Shown piece by piece: positions 1-6,075 of a DNA stretch of 6,346 nt. This stretch comes from Emcibacter sp. (GTDB taxonomy: Bacteria > Pseudomonadota > Alphaproteobacteria > Sphingomonadales > Emcibacteraceae): positions 1 to 6,346 of the forward strand of contig JAESPY010000230.1 of the NCBI GenBank assembly GCA_016765435.1. The letters run 5' to 3'. Positions within the stretch are counted from its first letter, which is position 1; every line of letters starts with the position of its first letter. The notes below the pieces were generated by a model. It was not told the origin of the DNA and ran no database searches. It saw only the letters and a list, made by a program, of their open reading frames with translations. The position numbers and the translations under genes are program-made.

Positions 1-159
1 ATTTTTACCATATTCAGTGTTTTATTGGGCATAAGTCTTTTTATCAGCCTGCTTAGTGGAGCTGTTATTATTCTGAAAACACGATTGATGCAAAATACGG
101 CTTATAAAATAATGGGGGCCGGGGGGCTGACATTGCTTGCGGTCTATCTGATAAGTTAA
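1..159 (+). CDS. 3' end of a small integral membrane protein, possibly LysE/RhtB-family exporter (partial)
   Basis: The reading frame is open from the first base and stops at TAA 157-159, giving the last 52 residues of a protein whose start lies outside the window. The visible part is very hydrophobic: a first membrane segment (about residues 1-26, containing LLGISLFISLLSG), a short basic loop (LKTRLMQNTAYK), then a last segment (MGAGGLTLLAVYLIS) ending almost at the stop. A helix, a basic loop with an Arg, then a Gly-containing final helix resembles the C-terminus of LysE/RhtB amino-acid exporters, which usually end in this way. That family call is an inference from topology and spacing, and other small multi-pass proteins remain possible. 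It converges on grpE, and stem-loops follow its stop. Confidence 0.5.
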   Translation: MFTIFSVLLGISLFISLLSGAVIILKTRLMQNTAYKIMGAGGLTLLAVYLIS

Positions 160-179
160 AGGACGATATTAACTGATAA

Positions 180-215
180 AATAGGTGAACGCGCACCACG
201 CCACGTTCACCTATT
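180..215 (+). terminator. Perfect 12-bp inverted repeat after the membrane-protein gene
   Basis: AATAGGTGAACG (180-191) is exactly complementary to CGTTCACCTATT (204-215), with a 12-base loop. An alternative inner pairing of GCG (191-193) with CGC (199-201) would tighten the loop and leave a small bulge. The hairpin lies 20 bases after the stop of the upstream gene. It is followed only by AATTTGTT, a poor U-tract, so it may be a weak terminator or an mRNA 3'-end stabiliser. A palindromic protein-binding site cannot be excluded. Confidence 0.5.
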
Positions 216-221
216 AATTTG

Positions 222-269
222 TTCCATAAAAAAAAGCCGATGCGTTATGCACCGGCTTTTTTTATGGAA
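222..269. terminator. Bidirectional intrinsic terminator between the membrane-protein gene and grpE
   Basis: The GC-rich core GCCGaTGC (236-243) pairs with GCAcCGGC (249-256) around a 5-base loop GTTAT, with one A-C mismatch. Eight A's (228-235) flank it on the left and seven T's (257-263) on the right, so both transcripts end in a run of U. The outer TTCCAT/ATGGAA bases extend the dyad. On the minus strand it lies 13 bases past the grpE stop; on the plus strand it follows the upstream convergent gene. This is a textbook two-way rho-independent terminator. Confidence 0.9.
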
Positions 270-281
270 TATGTTATGGCC

Positions 282-884
282 TTACACTTTGGTATCCACA
301 TGTTCCGTCGGGGCCTCGGTGCTGCCTCTGGCGACGCCAACCATAGCGGGGCGTAGCAAGCGGTCCTTGATGACATAGCCCACCTGCATGACCTGTACGA
401 TGGTGCCGTCTTCTTTTCCAGTGTCGGGGATTTCAAAGAGAGCTTGATGCAGGTCGTGGCTAAATTTGTCGCCCATGGGGTCAATTTTCTTGATGTTATG
501 ACGCTCTAGCATATTCAGCAGTTCACGCTCGGTCATTTCAATGCCTTCGACCAATGTTTTGGCATTTTCGCCAAGATCGGTATCTGCGGGAATGCTGTCC
601 AGCGCCCGGCGCAAGTTATCGCTTACACTCAACAGATCACGGGCAAAGGCTGTCATGGCGTAATTGGCCGCATCAGCTTTTTCCCGGTCGGCCCGGCGGC
701 GTAGGTTTTCAGTTTCAGCCACAGCCCGCAGCAGCCTGTCCTTTAGGGCGGCAATTTCATTTACCGCTTCGGCCAGTCTGTCGTCTTGTTGTGGCTCAGG
801 AGATGCGTTTTCTTCGGAGGTTTCAACCTCAGGCGTTTCGGCATCTGTATTTTCGTTTTCTGTATTTTCGTTATTGTCCGTCAT
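282..884 (-). CDS. grpE: GrpE, nucleotide exchange factor of the DnaK (Hsp70) chaperone
   Basis: The product is a 200-residue cytoplasmic protein that releases ADP from DnaK so the chaperone can recycle. Order along the chain: an acidic, low-complexity and probably disordered N-terminus (1-33, rich in Asn, Glu and Thr); a long coiled-coil helix (about 35-90, with LKDRLLRAVAETENLRRRA); a helical bundle (about 105-130); and the beta-wing that contacts DnaK (about 135-187). The family signature lies in IVQVMQVGYVIKDRLLRPAM, preceded by NIKKIDPMGDKFSHDLHQA. Length is normal for the family. The ATG at 884 is preceded by a modest GAGA motif 8 bases upstream. It is the second gene after hrcA, 78 bp downstream on the same strand, and ends in a strong terminator. 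Co-transcription with hrcA is inferred; no convincing promoter of its own was found. dnaK and dnaJ are not in the window. Confidence 0.97.
   Translation of the reverse strand: MTDNNENTENENTDAETPEVETSEENASPEPQQDDRLAEAVNEIAALKDRLLRAVAETENLRRRADREKADAANYAMTAFARDLLSVSDNLRRALDSIPADTDLGENAKTLVEGIEMTERELLNMLERHNIKKIDPMGDKFSHDLHQALFEIPDTGKEDGTIVQVMQVGYVIKDRLLRPAMVGVARGSTEAPTEHVDTKV
844..872 (-). repeat. 15-bp in-frame tandem repeat inside grpE
   Basis: The 14-base unit TCTGTATTTTCGTT (plus-strand reading) occurs at 844-857 and again, identical, at 859-872, a period of 15 bases. On the grpE strand it encodes two copies of a five-residue unit (NENTE, then NENTD) in the disordered acidic N-terminus. 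The near-perfect identity at DNA level suggests a recent slippage duplication. Because the period is a multiple of three, the frame is kept. Confidence 0.75.
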
Positions 885-941
885 AATTTATTTCTCAGAT
901 ATTTAAAGAATTTTACTTGCTTGCTCTCGCATTTATAAAAC

Positions 942-997
942 TTTTGCCAATTACCTTGGCGGTTATAATATTTTGCCAATTACCTTTGCGGTATAAT
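942..997 (-). repeat. Imperfect 29-bp tandem duplication across the hrcA stop codon
   Basis: TTTTGCCAATTACCTT (plus-strand reading) begins at 942 and again at 971. The match continues with one substitution and a one-base indel (GGCGGTTATAAT versus TGCGGTATAAT). The right copy encodes the last hrcA residues (TAKVIGK); the left copy lies over and beyond the stop. The left copy also holds a small dyad, GCCAA-N5-TTGGC (946-960), which the coding copy has only imperfectly. Confidence 0.8.
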
Positions 998-2027
998 CCA
1001 CAAGCGGGATTATACGGGCATAATCAATTCGCGTCGGGCCAATAACACCGATCACACCAAGGATATTATTGTTACCGTCCATATAGGGGGAAGCGATAAC
1101 AGAAGAATCGGACAGGGAAAAGAGATTATTTTCAGAACCGATAAAAATTCGTACCCCATCGGCCTCGCGGGCGCTTTCCAACAAGTCGATTAAGTCTTTT
1201 TTACTTTCAAGATCACTGAACAGACGGCGAATCCGTTCCAGATCATGAATGGCATCCATATTATCCAGAATTTTTGCCTGTCCCCGGATAATAAGATTGT
1301 TCTTGGCGGAATTCTGACCGGATGTCTGGCTGCCTGCCCAAACGGCAAGTCCCTGTTCGACAATAGTACGGGTCAGGCCGTCCAGTTCTGCCTGTTGATC
1401 TTTAAGTTCCTGTTTTACCTGATCCCGGGTTTCTGCGAATGTGCGGCCCACCAAACGGGCATTAAGGTAATTCCCGGCTTGTGTCAGGGCGGCAGGGGTC
1501 AAGCCAACTGGGATTTGAATCAGACGATTTTCCACATCATCGCCTTCGCTGACCATCACCACAAGAGCCTGACCGGGGCTGAGGTAGACAAATTCCATAT
1601 GCTTCAGAGGCAAATCATTTTTTGGGGCAATCACCAGGCTGGCACATTGGGACAGCCCGGACAGCATACTCGTGGCGCGAGTCAGGAGATCTTCCACGTT
1701 TTGACCGCTTTCCTGACATTCTACGCGGATTGTGGTTCGTTCCTCGCTTGATAGATTGCCCATTTCCAGCATGCCATCGACAAAAAGCCTCAGCCCGATA
1801 TTGGTGGGGATACGCCCTGCGGATTTATGAGGGGAAAATATTAATCCGCTATTTTCAAGGTCTGCCATGACATTGCGGATGCTGGCCGGAGAGAGTGAGC
1901 GGGCCAGAGGGTCCTGTAGCTTTTGACTCAGGGTGCGCGAACCCACTGGCTCACCCGTTAAAATATAGGTGTCCACAATCTGCCGGAATATGGTCCGGGA
2001 CCGCTGGTTTAAATCTTCTATCAACAT
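963..2027 (-). CDS. hrcA: HrcA, heat-inducible transcription repressor
   Basis: HrcA (354 residues here, normal length) is the dimeric repressor that binds the CIRCE operator of chaperone genes such as groESL, and its folding is helped by GroEL. The N-terminal winged-helix domain covers about residues 1-85, with the characteristic LTGEPVGSRTLS (23-34), SPASIRNVMADLENSGLI (46-63) and SAGRIPTNIGLRLFVDGM (69-86). A GAF-like domain with an inserted dimerisation segment follows. The C-terminal block GVIGVIGPTRIDYARIIPLV and then DYTAK is typical of the family. The ATG at 2027 fits the family N-terminus, but no Shine-Dalgarno motif precedes it and the best promoter lies only a few bases upstream. 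The gene leads the hrcA-grpE pair and is divergent from rph. No full CIRCE element (TTAGCACTC-N9-GAGTGCTAA) is seen upstream, so autoregulation by the classical operator is not evident. Confidence 0.96.
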   Translation of the reverse strand: MLIEDLNQRSRTIFRQIVDTYILTGEPVGSRTLSQKLQDPLARSLSPASIRNVMADLENSGLIFSPHKSAGRIPTNIGLRLFVDGMLEMGNLSSEERTTIRVECQESGQNVEDLLTRATSMLSGLSQCASLVIAPKNDLPLKHMEFVYLSPGQALVVMVSEGDDVENRLIQIPVGLTPAALTQAGNYLNARLVGRTFAETRDQVKQELKDQQAELDGLTRTIVEQGLAVWAGSQTSGQNSAKNNLIIRGQAKILDNMDAIHDLERIRRLFSDLESKKDLIDLLESAREADGVRIFIGSENNLFSLSDSSVIASPYMDGNNNILGVIGVIGPTRIDYARIIPLVDYTAKVIGKIL

Positions 2028-2040
2028 TTGCTTAAAGCTA

Positions 2041-2069
2041 AATGTAAGTATGGTAAGGCCCTAGGTCAA
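2041..2069 (-). promoter_or_regulatory. Probable sigma-70-type promoter of hrcA
   Basis: On the minus strand, TTGACC (2069-2064) is followed after exactly 17 bases by TACATT (2046-2041), close to the TTGACA-N17-TATAAT consensus. Transcription would begin near 2034, leaving a leader of only about 7 bases before the hrcA ATG at 2027. No RpoH-like promoter (CTTG box with a CYTAT-type -10) was recognised here. Start-site position is inferred from spacing. Confidence 0.6.
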
Positions 2070-2147
2070 CGGGGGGACGGAAATAAAAATTAATGGACGC
2101 ATGGCACTCCAATCTGTAGAAGAAGGGATAAATGTAATCAGATTTTT

Positions 2148-2152
2148 AGGAG
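2148..2152 (+). promoter_or_regulatory. Strong ribosome binding site of rph
   Basis: AGGAG lies 7 bases before the ATG at 2160, the best Shine-Dalgarno match in the window. It fixes the rph start. Because rdgB and hemW lack comparable sites, it probably serves as the main ribosome entry point for the three-gene operon. Confidence 0.85.
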
Positions 2153-2159
2153 ATACTAT

Positions 2160-2876
2160 ATGCGCCCTTCAGGCCGTGCCAATGACCAGCTTCGTGAGGT
2201 AACTCTGGAGATGGGTTTTTCAAAACATGCCGAAGGATCATGCCTGATCAAATTTGGTGATACCCATGTCCTCTGTACCGCAACATTAGAAGACAAAGCC
2301 CCGCCCTTCCTCAGGGATACCGGCAAGGGATGGGTGACGGCGGAATATGGCATGTTGCCGCGTTCCACCCATAGCCGCATGGGGCGTGAAGCTGCACGAG
2401 GCAAACAATCTGGCCGGACACAGGAAATTCAACGGCTGATCGGACGCTCCCTGCGGGCTGTGGTCGATATGAAGCTTTTGGGAGAACGGCAGATTCGTCT
2501 GGACTGTGACGTGATCCAAGCGGACGGCGGCACGCGTACCGCCTCCATCACCGGGGCTTATGTGGCCATGGTGCAATGTATGCAGAAAATGGTTGCCGAC
2601 GGTAAATTGGCGGAACTGCCCATCAAGACACCCGTCGCAGCAGTGTCCTGCGGTATTTATAAGGGCACGCCTGTGCTGGACCTTGATTATGATGAGGATA
2701 GCGTGGCGGAAACCGACGCTAATTTTGTTCTGACGGGCGATAATCGAATCGTTGAGATTCAGGGTACAGCAGAGGAACATCCTTTTACCGAAGAAGAATT
2801 CCTGCGTTTGATGCGCTTGGCCCGTATCGGGGTGGATCAGCTGGTCAAATTGCAGAAAAAAGCTTTGGGTCTATGA
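2160..2876 (+). CDS. rph: RNase PH, phosphate-dependent tRNA 3' exoribonuclease
   Basis: RNase PH trims the 3' trailer of tRNA precursors by phosphorolysis, using inorganic phosphate to release nucleoside diphosphates, and works as a hexameric ring in the cytoplasm. The 238 residues match the family length. Seen directly: the N-terminal [14 protein letters not shown] start, [17 protein letters not shown] (57-73), [16 protein letters not shown] (85-100) with Arg86, and [19 protein letters not shown] (115-133) with Thr125-Arg126. Arg86, Thr125 and Arg126 fall at the positions known to bind phosphate in characterised RNase PH. The acidic DLDYDEDS stretch (174-181) supplies the metal-site region. 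The protein appears complete and active, unlike the truncated K-12 version. It leads the rph-rdgB-hemW operon, sharing an ATGA overlap with rdgB. Its promoter must lie between it and hrcA, but no clear -35/-10 pair was identified. Confidence 0.97.
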   Translation: MRPSGRANDQLREVTLEMGFSKHAEGSCLIKFGDTHVLCTATLEDKAPPFLRDTGKGWVTAEYGMLPRSTHSRMGREAARGKQSGRTQEIQRLIGRSLRAVVDMKLLGERQIRLDCDVIQADGGTRTASITGAYVAMVQCMQKMVADGKLAELPIKTPVAAVSCGIYKGTPVLDLDYDEDSVAETDANFVLTGDNRIVEIQGTAEEHPFTEEEFLRLMRLARIGVDQLVKLQKKALGL

Positions 2877-3502
2877 CAAGAAAGTTCAACGCCAATAAAC
2901 TGGTGGTGGCCAGCCATAATAAGGGCAAGGTCCGGGAAATCAGTGCGTTGATGTTGCCTTTTGGCGTGGAAACATTATCTGCGGCAGAGCTTGATCTGCC
3001 CGAACCCGTTGAAGACGGACTGACGTTTATCGCCAATGCGGAATTGAAAGCGCGCAGTGCGGCGGAGAAATCGGGCCTTATGGCGCTGGCGGATGATAGC
3101 GGGCTTGTGGTTCCGGCGTTGGACGGCAGACCGGGTATTCATTCCGCCCGTTATGCGGTGAACCCGGAAACGGGCAAACGGGATTTTGCCTATGGTATGG
3201 AAAAGCTTGAGAAAGAACTGGCGACCATAGAGGGCGACAGGGCAGCCTATTTCGCCTGTGCGCTCTCGCTGGCTTGGCCTGCTTGTGCCGATTATCCTGA
3301 GGGCCATGTGGAATCCTTTGAGGGCCGAGTTAATGGCACACTTGTTTGGCCTGTTCGGGGAGCCAATGGTTTTGGTTATGACCCCATGTTTCAGGCGGAC
3401 GGCTATGACATGACATTTGGCGAAATGGAAGCCGCAAGCAAACATGACATCAGCCACCGGGCCAACGCTTTTAAAAAATTGATCCATGCCTGTTTCTCCT
3501 GA
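2873..3502 (+). CDS. rdgB: RdgB/HAM1-type XTP/dITP diphosphatase
   Basis: This enzyme hydrolyses non-canonical purine triphosphates (dITP, ITP, XTP) to monophosphate plus pyrophosphate, keeping deaminated bases out of DNA and RNA. The 209-residue protein carries the family landmarks in order: the nucleotide-binding ASHNKGK (13-19), [15 protein letters not shown] (46-60), LADDSGLVV (72-80) with the likely catalytic Asp75, PGIHSARYA (87-95), NGFGYDPMF (165-173) and [10 protein letters not shown] (194-203), which contacts the base. Length is slightly above the usual value of about 200 residues. Its ATG overlaps the rph TGA (ATGA, 2873-2876) and no good Shine-Dalgarno motif precedes it, so translation is probably coupled to rph. 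The rph-rdgB pairing is widespread in bacteria. Its end overlaps hemW by 17 bp. Confidence 0.97.
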   Translation: MTRKFNANKLVVASHNKGKVREISALMLPFGVETLSAAELDLPEPVEDGLTFIANAELKARSAAEKSGLMALADDSGLVVPALDGRPGIHSARYAVNPETGKRDFAYGMEKLEKELATIEGDRAAYFACALSLAWPACADYPEGHVESFEGRVNGTLVWPVRGANGFGYDPMFQADGYDMTFGEMEAASKHDISHRANAFKKLIHACFS

Positions 3503-4649
3503 AAATTTAGCGCTTTATATCCATTGGCCATTTTGCTTGTCGAAATGCCCCTATTGTGATTTTAACAGCCATGTGCGGGACCAGATCGATCATGATCTCT
3601 GGGCCACGGCACTTCTGCGTGAATTGGATCATTACCGCGCGCTTTCTGGTCCCCGAATCATCACGAGCGTCTTTTTCGGCGGTGGTACACCATCGTTAAT
3701 GTCCCCGGATACCGTGGCGCGGCTGTTGAACCAAATCGCCCGTAACTGGTCCGTTTCAGAAAATGTGGAAATCACGCTGGAAGCCAATCCAACCAGTGTG
3801 GAGGCGGAAAAATTTGCAGGTTTCGCAGCGGCAGGGGTTAACCGTCTTTCGTTGGGTATACAGGCTTTGAATGACCCCGACCTTAAAGCTTTGGGCCGGG
3901 AGCATTCGGTAAAAGAGGCCCGGGCCGCCATTGATCTGTCCCAAAAATATTTCAAACGGGCCAGCTTTGATTTGATCTATGCGCGCATGGGCCAAACACT
4001 CGCGGACTGGGAAAGTGAATTACAGCAGGCTCTGGATATGTCACAAGGGCATCTGTCCCTCTATCAGTTGACCATAGAGCGCGGTACGGCATTTTATCAG
4101 GCCCATGAAAAAGGCCGGATTATCCTGCCCTCGGAAGATGTCTCTGCCGATATGTATGACCTGACCCAACAGATATGCGCGGCTCATAATATACCTGCCT
4201 ATGAGGTGTCCAACCATGCGGCACTGGGCGAGGAAAGTCGCCATAATCTGACCTATTGGACCTATGGGGATTATGCTGGTATTGGGCCGGGCGCGCACGG
4301 ACGACTGACCATGGATGGTGAATTATATGCGCTCACTCAGGACAGAAGCCCGGAAAAATGGCTGAAAAATGTGACCGCAAATGGTCATGCCACGGACCAA
4401 CGGGAAAGCCTGACGATCCAGACGAAGGCCGAAGAAATGATCATGATGGGCTTGCGGTTAAATGCTGGTCTGGAGAAGGAAAACTTTAAGAACAGAATTG
4501 GTCAAAAACTGGAAAACTTCATTGATCATAATTATTTGCAGCGTCTTCTTGAATTGGATTATATGGAAATGGACGGCCATCATTTACGGGCAACGGCGCA
4601 AGGGATGCCGCTTCTGAATGGTCTTCTGGGCCGAATTCTGGCGGGGTAA
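3486..4649 (+). CDS. hemW: HemW, radical-SAM-family haem chaperone (formerly 'HemN-like coproporphyrinogen oxidase')
   Basis: The 387-residue product has a [4Fe-4S] radical-SAM N-terminus and a HemN-type C-terminal domain. Seen: C17-x3-C21-x2-C24 in [22 protein letters not shown] (62-70) for SAM binding, EANPTS (98-103), [10 protein letters not shown] (116-125), [10 protein letters not shown] (188-197), YEVSNHA (238-244), HNLTYW (252-257) and GIGPGAHGR (264-272). The residue after the cluster motif is Phe26, where true HemN has a fourth Cys; this and the shorter length separate HemW from coproporphyrinogen dehydrogenase. Studied members bind haem and pass it to haem proteins such as bacterioferritin or respiratory enzymes. 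The ATG lies inside the end of rdgB (17-bp overlap) with no Shine-Dalgarno motif, implying coupled translation. The C-terminus ([15 protein letters not shown]) looks complete, although its last 131 bp are also coding on the other strand. Confidence 0.95.
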   Translation: MPVSPENLALYIHWPFCLSKCPYCDFNSHVRDQIDHDLWATALLRELDHYRALSGPRIITSVFFGGGTPSLMSPDTVARLLNQIARNWSVSENVEITLEANPTSVEAEKFAGFAAAGVNRLSLGIQALNDPDLKALGREHSVKEARAAIDLSQKYFKRASFDLIYARMGQTLADWESELQQALDMSQGHLSLYQLTIERGTAFYQAHEKGRIILPSEDVSADMYDLTQQICAAHNIPAYEVSNHAALGEESRHNLTYWTYGDYAGIGPGAHGRLTMDGELYALTQDRSPEKWLKNVTANGHATDQRESLTIQTKAEEMIMMGLRLNAGLEKENFKNRIGQKLENFIDHNYLQRLLELDYMEMDGHHLRATAQGMPLLNGLLGRILAG

Positions 4650-5976
4650 ATTCCAGGTCTTCCGGGATATCCCGCTCGATGAAACTTGTTGGGGCCGGAT
4701 CAATGACGGTAAATTCTTTGTTGCTGACTTCATAGACTGCAAGGCCACGTTGAATGAGGCCATCTGAGCCAAAACGGAACAAGCCTTCAATACCGGAAAA
4801 GCCATTGGCATCGGTGATCTGTTCGGCGGAAAAATTGGGTATTCTGGCCTGACGCACCAATGTCGCGGCCAATGCGACCGTGTCATAGGCAAGGGTGGCG
4901 AGACGGGGGCCGCTCTGCCCATAAAGGTCTTTATAGCGATTGAGGAATTTTGTGGCTTTCTTGTGATCCGGGGCGGCGAACCATCCGCCGTAAAGCTGGG
5001 GTTCAAGAAACAGCATTTCATCATCCCAAAGCCCGGTGCCAAGAATTTTGATCTTTGCCGGGTCGATTTCATAATAGGAAACCCACGCGGCGAGGGTGGT
5101 CAGCATGGCGCCGCCTTCGGGCAATAGGATGGCATCAAAGTCCACATCGCCAATGGTTTCCTCGTTTTTCAATTCGTCGAGCATTTCCTGAGCGAAGTCA
5201 TCTTCTTCGCCGAGCCGTTCCAGAAAATCAATTTCGCGGGTATAGTTTTTGCGCCGTTCATTATAGCGGGCAATATTTTTCACCGGCTTGACCAGTTTGC
5301 TGCTGTCGGCAGGGTAAAACCCTACTGAGGACAGTTCCCGCTCCTGATCAATGACACTGGCGCCAAATATTTCTAGCGCGCGCATGCCGTAGGCTGTTTC
5401 AGGAACCAATGTGGCGAAACGGGCATAGCCTTGATCCGAGGCATAGCCGATGACCCGTTTAATCTGTTCTTCCATGCGGAAATTCATCAGGAAAACCCCG
5501 TCTCCGGCAACGGTATGGTCACTGGAAAATCCGATGACGTTGATTTGGGCCTGTTGGGCCATCTGTTTAATGGCGGTGATGGAATGGGAAAACAGTGGCC
5601 CGATAATCAAGTCCGGCTGTTGGGCCAAAAGCTGTGTCATAGCCTCAACCGCACCTTCTGCCGTGCCTTTTGTATCATGGGGCAGGAGGGTCAGGCGCGG
5701 GTCACGGGAATCAAACAGGGCCAATGTGGCCGCATTAAACAAGGCCTTTCCGATAACAGCATCGGTGCCGCTGAGGGGCAGTAAAATCCCAAGGCGGATT
5801 TCCTGCCGGGCTATGCCGTCTTGTTCTGGGGTATCATCTATGGGGATTTCTTCGGTGGGGGCTGGGGGAATTGTGGCGATATCCCGGACCATAGACCCTG
5901 TATCCGCACCACAAGCGGACAGGCCAAGGGCAACGACAAGGATCAAACCAGTATTTTTCACAAAAGATAACGCCAA
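4519..5976 (-). CDS. LpoA-like 'penicillin-binding protein activator' lipoprotein with periplasmic-binding-protein fold
   Basis: The 485-residue product starts with a lipoprotein signal: hydrophobic LILVVALGL (11-19) and lipobox LSAC with Cys22. Gly23 at +2 (no Asp) favours the outer membrane. An acidic, Pro-rich linker (about 26-55) precedes a type-1 periplasmic-binding-protein fold (about 58-430): RLGILLPLSGTDAVIGKAL (61-79), PDLIIGPLFSHSI (121-133), a charged helical insert (about 235-278), DAILLPEGG (281-289), LGTGLWDD (312-319), YGGWFAAPD (329-337) and TLAYDTVALA (361-370). In gammaproteobacteria LpoA activates the peptidoglycan synthase PBP1A; this protein lacks the N-terminal TPR domain of E. 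coli LpoA, so the same role is inferred. The codon at 5976 is TTG, with GGA 7 bases upstream. A GTG at 5961 would give a shorter, more typical signal peptide starting MKNTG. TAA lies a few codons further up, so no ATG start is possible. It is divergent from rsmI, as in E. coli. Residues from about 443 on are antisense to hemW. Confidence 0.85.
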   Translation of the reverse strand: MALSFVKNTGLILVVALGLSACGADTGSMVRDIATIPPAPTEEIPIDDTPEQDGIARQEIRLGILLPLSGTDAVIGKALFNAATLALFDSRDPRLTLLPHDTKGTAEGAVEAMTQLLAQQPDLIIGPLFSHSITAIKQMAQQAQINVIGFSSDHTVAGDGVFLMNFRMEEQIKRVIGYASDQGYARFATLVPETAYGMRALEIFGASVIDQERELSSVGFYPADSSKLVKPVKNIARYNERRKNYTREIDFLERLGEEDDFAQEMLDELKNEETIGDVDFDAILLPEGGAMLTTLAAWVSYYEIDPAKIKILGTGLWDDEMLFLEPQLYGGWFAAPDHKKATKFLNRYKDLYGQSGPRLATLAYDTVALAATLVRQARIPNFSAEQITDANGFSGIEGLFRFGSDGLIQRGLAVYEVSNKEFTVIDPAPTSFIERDIPEDLEFTPPEFGPEDHSEAASLAPLPVNDGRPFPYNPIQEDAANNYDQ

Positions 5977-6014
5977 AACAGTTTCCAGTTTTCTTTAGTT
6001 TTTTCTACATACTC

Positions 6015-6023
6015 TTTATAACA
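6015..6023 (-). promoter_or_regulatory. Candidate extended -10 promoter for the LpoA-like gene
   Basis: On the minus strand TGTTATAAA (6023-6015) matches the extended -10 pattern TGnTATAAT at all but the last base. No good -35 hexamer is visible, which extended -10 promoters can tolerate. Transcription would start near 6008, about 32 bases before the TTG start. The AT-rich divergent region (5977-6075) must also hold the rsmI promoter, which was not resolved. Confidence 0.35.
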
Positions 6024-6075
6024 GAAATAATCTATCTTCAGATTTAAATAACAAATAGGGCAAGGGTGTGGTGAC

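Noticed and set aside
885..962. Separate promoter for grpE in the hrcA-grpE gap
   Set aside because: AT-rich stretches such as TAAAAT and TATAAA exist on the minus strand, but no -35 partner at proper spacing and no RpoH-type pair was found; read-through from hrcA is simpler.
1245..1751. 168-residue plus-strand open frame inside hrcA
   Set aside because: It is antisense to strongly conserved hrcA sequence, has no recognisable domain or ribosome binding site, and reads as a shadow frame.
2093..2119. Eight-codon upstream open frame (ATG...TAG) in the rph leader
   Set aside because: No ribosome binding site and no amino-acid pattern suggesting a leader peptide or attenuator; likely chance.
2101..2127. 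CIRCE-like half site (ATGGCACTC) between hrcA and rph
   Set aside because: The left half matches 7 of 9 CIRCE bases, but the expected right half nine bases further on (GAAGAAGGG) does not match GAGTGCTAA beyond two bases, so a functional operator is not supported.
2286..2780. 164-residue minus-strand open frame inside rph
   Set aside because: Antisense to a fully conserved RNase PH; composition (many His and Cys) is typical of a reverse-frame shadow.
5450..5998. 182-residue plus-strand open frame antisense to the LpoA-like gene
   Set aside because: The minus-strand frame has a lipobox and coherent binding-protein motifs; the plus-strand frame has no family features and lacks a ribosome binding site.
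5994..6022. Possible rsmI promoter TTTAGT-N17-TATAAC
   Set aside because: The -35 hexamer matches poorly, and the -10 overlaps the better extended -10 on the other strand; it is too weak to call.
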